From Halomonas sp. (GTDB taxonomy: Bacteria; Pseudomonadota; Gammaproteobacteria; Pseudomonadales; Halomonadaceae), in NCBI GenBank assembly GCA_007129225.1, contig SKVX01000034.1:1-6821 (forward strand): 6,821 bases of DNA, read 5' to 3'. Position numbers and translations under genes: made by a program. Under the pieces are notes generated by a model. It saw only the letters and a program-made list of their open reading frames with translations, was not told where the DNA came from and did no database searches. Numbering within the stretch: the first letter of the stretch is position 1; each line of letters opens with the position of its first letter. Positions 6,286 through 6,821 of this stretch are shown here, one piece after another.

Positions 6286-6821
6286 TCAGCGACCTCCCTG
6301 GCGGTGGCGGGTGAAGCTCGGCAGCAGGCCGAGGGTGACACCGAGCATGGCGAGCAGCCCGGCAAAGAGGGTCAGGCCCCACTGGCGGGTGATGGCATTG
6401 TTGAACTCCATCTCCACACCATATAGGGCAAGCTGCTTCTCGCTGTGGCGGCTGCGTACCGGCGTGCCTTCGGCGATATCCTCGGCGCCGGCGTGGGCGC
6501 GGCTGATCAGCAGCGGCCAGTTGACCTGACCGGGGTAGAAGAGCGTCATCTCGAACCAGTCGTCGGACCAGTCGGGTGTATCACCCTGGAAGGCCATGGC
6601 CTGGATATCGGCCTCGCGGCCCAGCCCCAGGGTGTAGGGGTGCGAGACATAGTGCCAGCGGCTGCCGGTGGCGTCCCGGTGCACTGCGATACCGATGTCG
6701 TAGCGCCCCTGTTCGCGGAAGGTCTTGTCGTCCAGCGGGCTTCCGGTATCCATGGCGCGTACCAGGGTCACGTCCCAATGACCATCGGCCCAGCGGGCAT
6801 CGCCATGGACCCGGATCGCTG
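6286..6821 (-). CDS. Ethylbenzene dehydrogenase-related haem-binding domain protein, 5' part outside window
   Basis: C-terminal 177 residues of a longer protein; the frame stays open to the right edge, so the true start lies beyond it and the GTG at 6771 is internal. The visible part resembles the haem-b-binding domain related to the gamma subunit of ethylbenzene dehydrogenase and other DMSO-reductase-family complexes: GHWDVTLVRAMDTG (13-26), DDKTFREQGRYDIGIAVH (30-47), RWHYVSHPYTLGLG (54-67) and WFEMTLFYPGQVNWPLL (88-104). A single hydrophobic helix at about 147-168 followed by RHRQGGR would anchor it in the inner membrane with the domain in the periplasm. It probably carries electrons, in haem form, for an unidentified partner. 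The stop codon is 1 nt before the ATG of the DUF2231-like gene, so both form one operon. The haem ligands cannot be assigned safely; N-terminal cytochrome or other domains may exist outside the window. Confidence 0.78.
   Translation of the reverse strand, partial: AIRVHGDARWADGHWDVTLVRAMDTGSPLDDKTFREQGRYDIGIAVHRDATGSRWHYVSHPYTLGLGREADIQAMAFQGDTPDWSDDWFEMTLFYPGQVNWPLLISRAHAGAEDIAEGTPVRSRHSEKQLALYGVEMEFNNAITRQWGLTLFAGLLAMLGVTLGLLPSFTRHRQGGR
6291..6298 (-). promoter_or_regulatory. Ribosome binding site setting the DUF2231-like gene start
   Basis: On the minus strand GGGAGGTC (complement of 6291-6298) contains GGAGG about 8 nt before the ATG at 6284. It lies within the last codons of the upstream gene and supports 6284 as the start. 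Confidence 0.75.

Noticed and set aside
6285..6365. N-terminal extension of the DUF2231-like protein from 6365
   Set aside because: It would overlap the upstream gene by about 80 nt and adds a Cys/Ser/Pro-rich shadow sequence. The ATG at 6284 has its own ribosome binding site.

Overview
The window is GC-rich, with strong G/C bias at third codon positions and short intergenic gaps. The gene content and protein sequences point to a gammaproteobacterium, most likely Halomonadaceae (Halomonas or a close relative). That assignment is inferred from overall sequence character and gene set; no marker gene proves it.

Layout. Positions 1-332 are non-coding: several inverted repeats lie between about 48 and 179, followed by an AT-rich, promoter-like stretch and a good ribosome binding site. 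Positions 333-3880 (+) hold a complete TAXI-type TRAP transporter operon in the order substrate-binding protein, DUF1850 protein, fused membrane permease. A long hairpin lies just downstream of the binding-protein gene, in or over the start of the DUF1850 gene, and may lower expression of the two downstream genes. Positions 3997-5637 (+) hold purE and purK, which together convert AIR to CAIR in purine synthesis, with a plausible sigma-70 promoter in front and a hairpin terminator behind. From about 5733 to the right edge, two genes on the minus strand converge on purK: a small five-helix DUF2231-type membrane protein and, upstream of it, the C-terminal part of an ethylbenzene-dehydrogenase-related haem-binding-domain protein that runs off the window.

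How the genes work together. The TRAP genes form one secondary uptake system: the periplasmic TAXI protein captures an unidentified organic acid or amino acid and the fused permease imports it using an ion gradient. DUF1850 is a predicted exported partner of unknown role. PurE and PurK are housekeeping enzymes unrelated to the transporter. The minus-strand pair looks like a small membrane redox module: a periplasmic, C-terminally anchored haem-binding domain encoded 1 nt upstream of a membrane protein whose histidines are predicted to cluster on the periplasmic face.

Most of the window is ordinary. The least understood parts are the DUF1850 component, the DUF2231/haem-domain pair, the structured 5' region, and the hairpin after the binding-protein gene. 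No mobile element, CRISPR array, tRNA or rRNA was seen.
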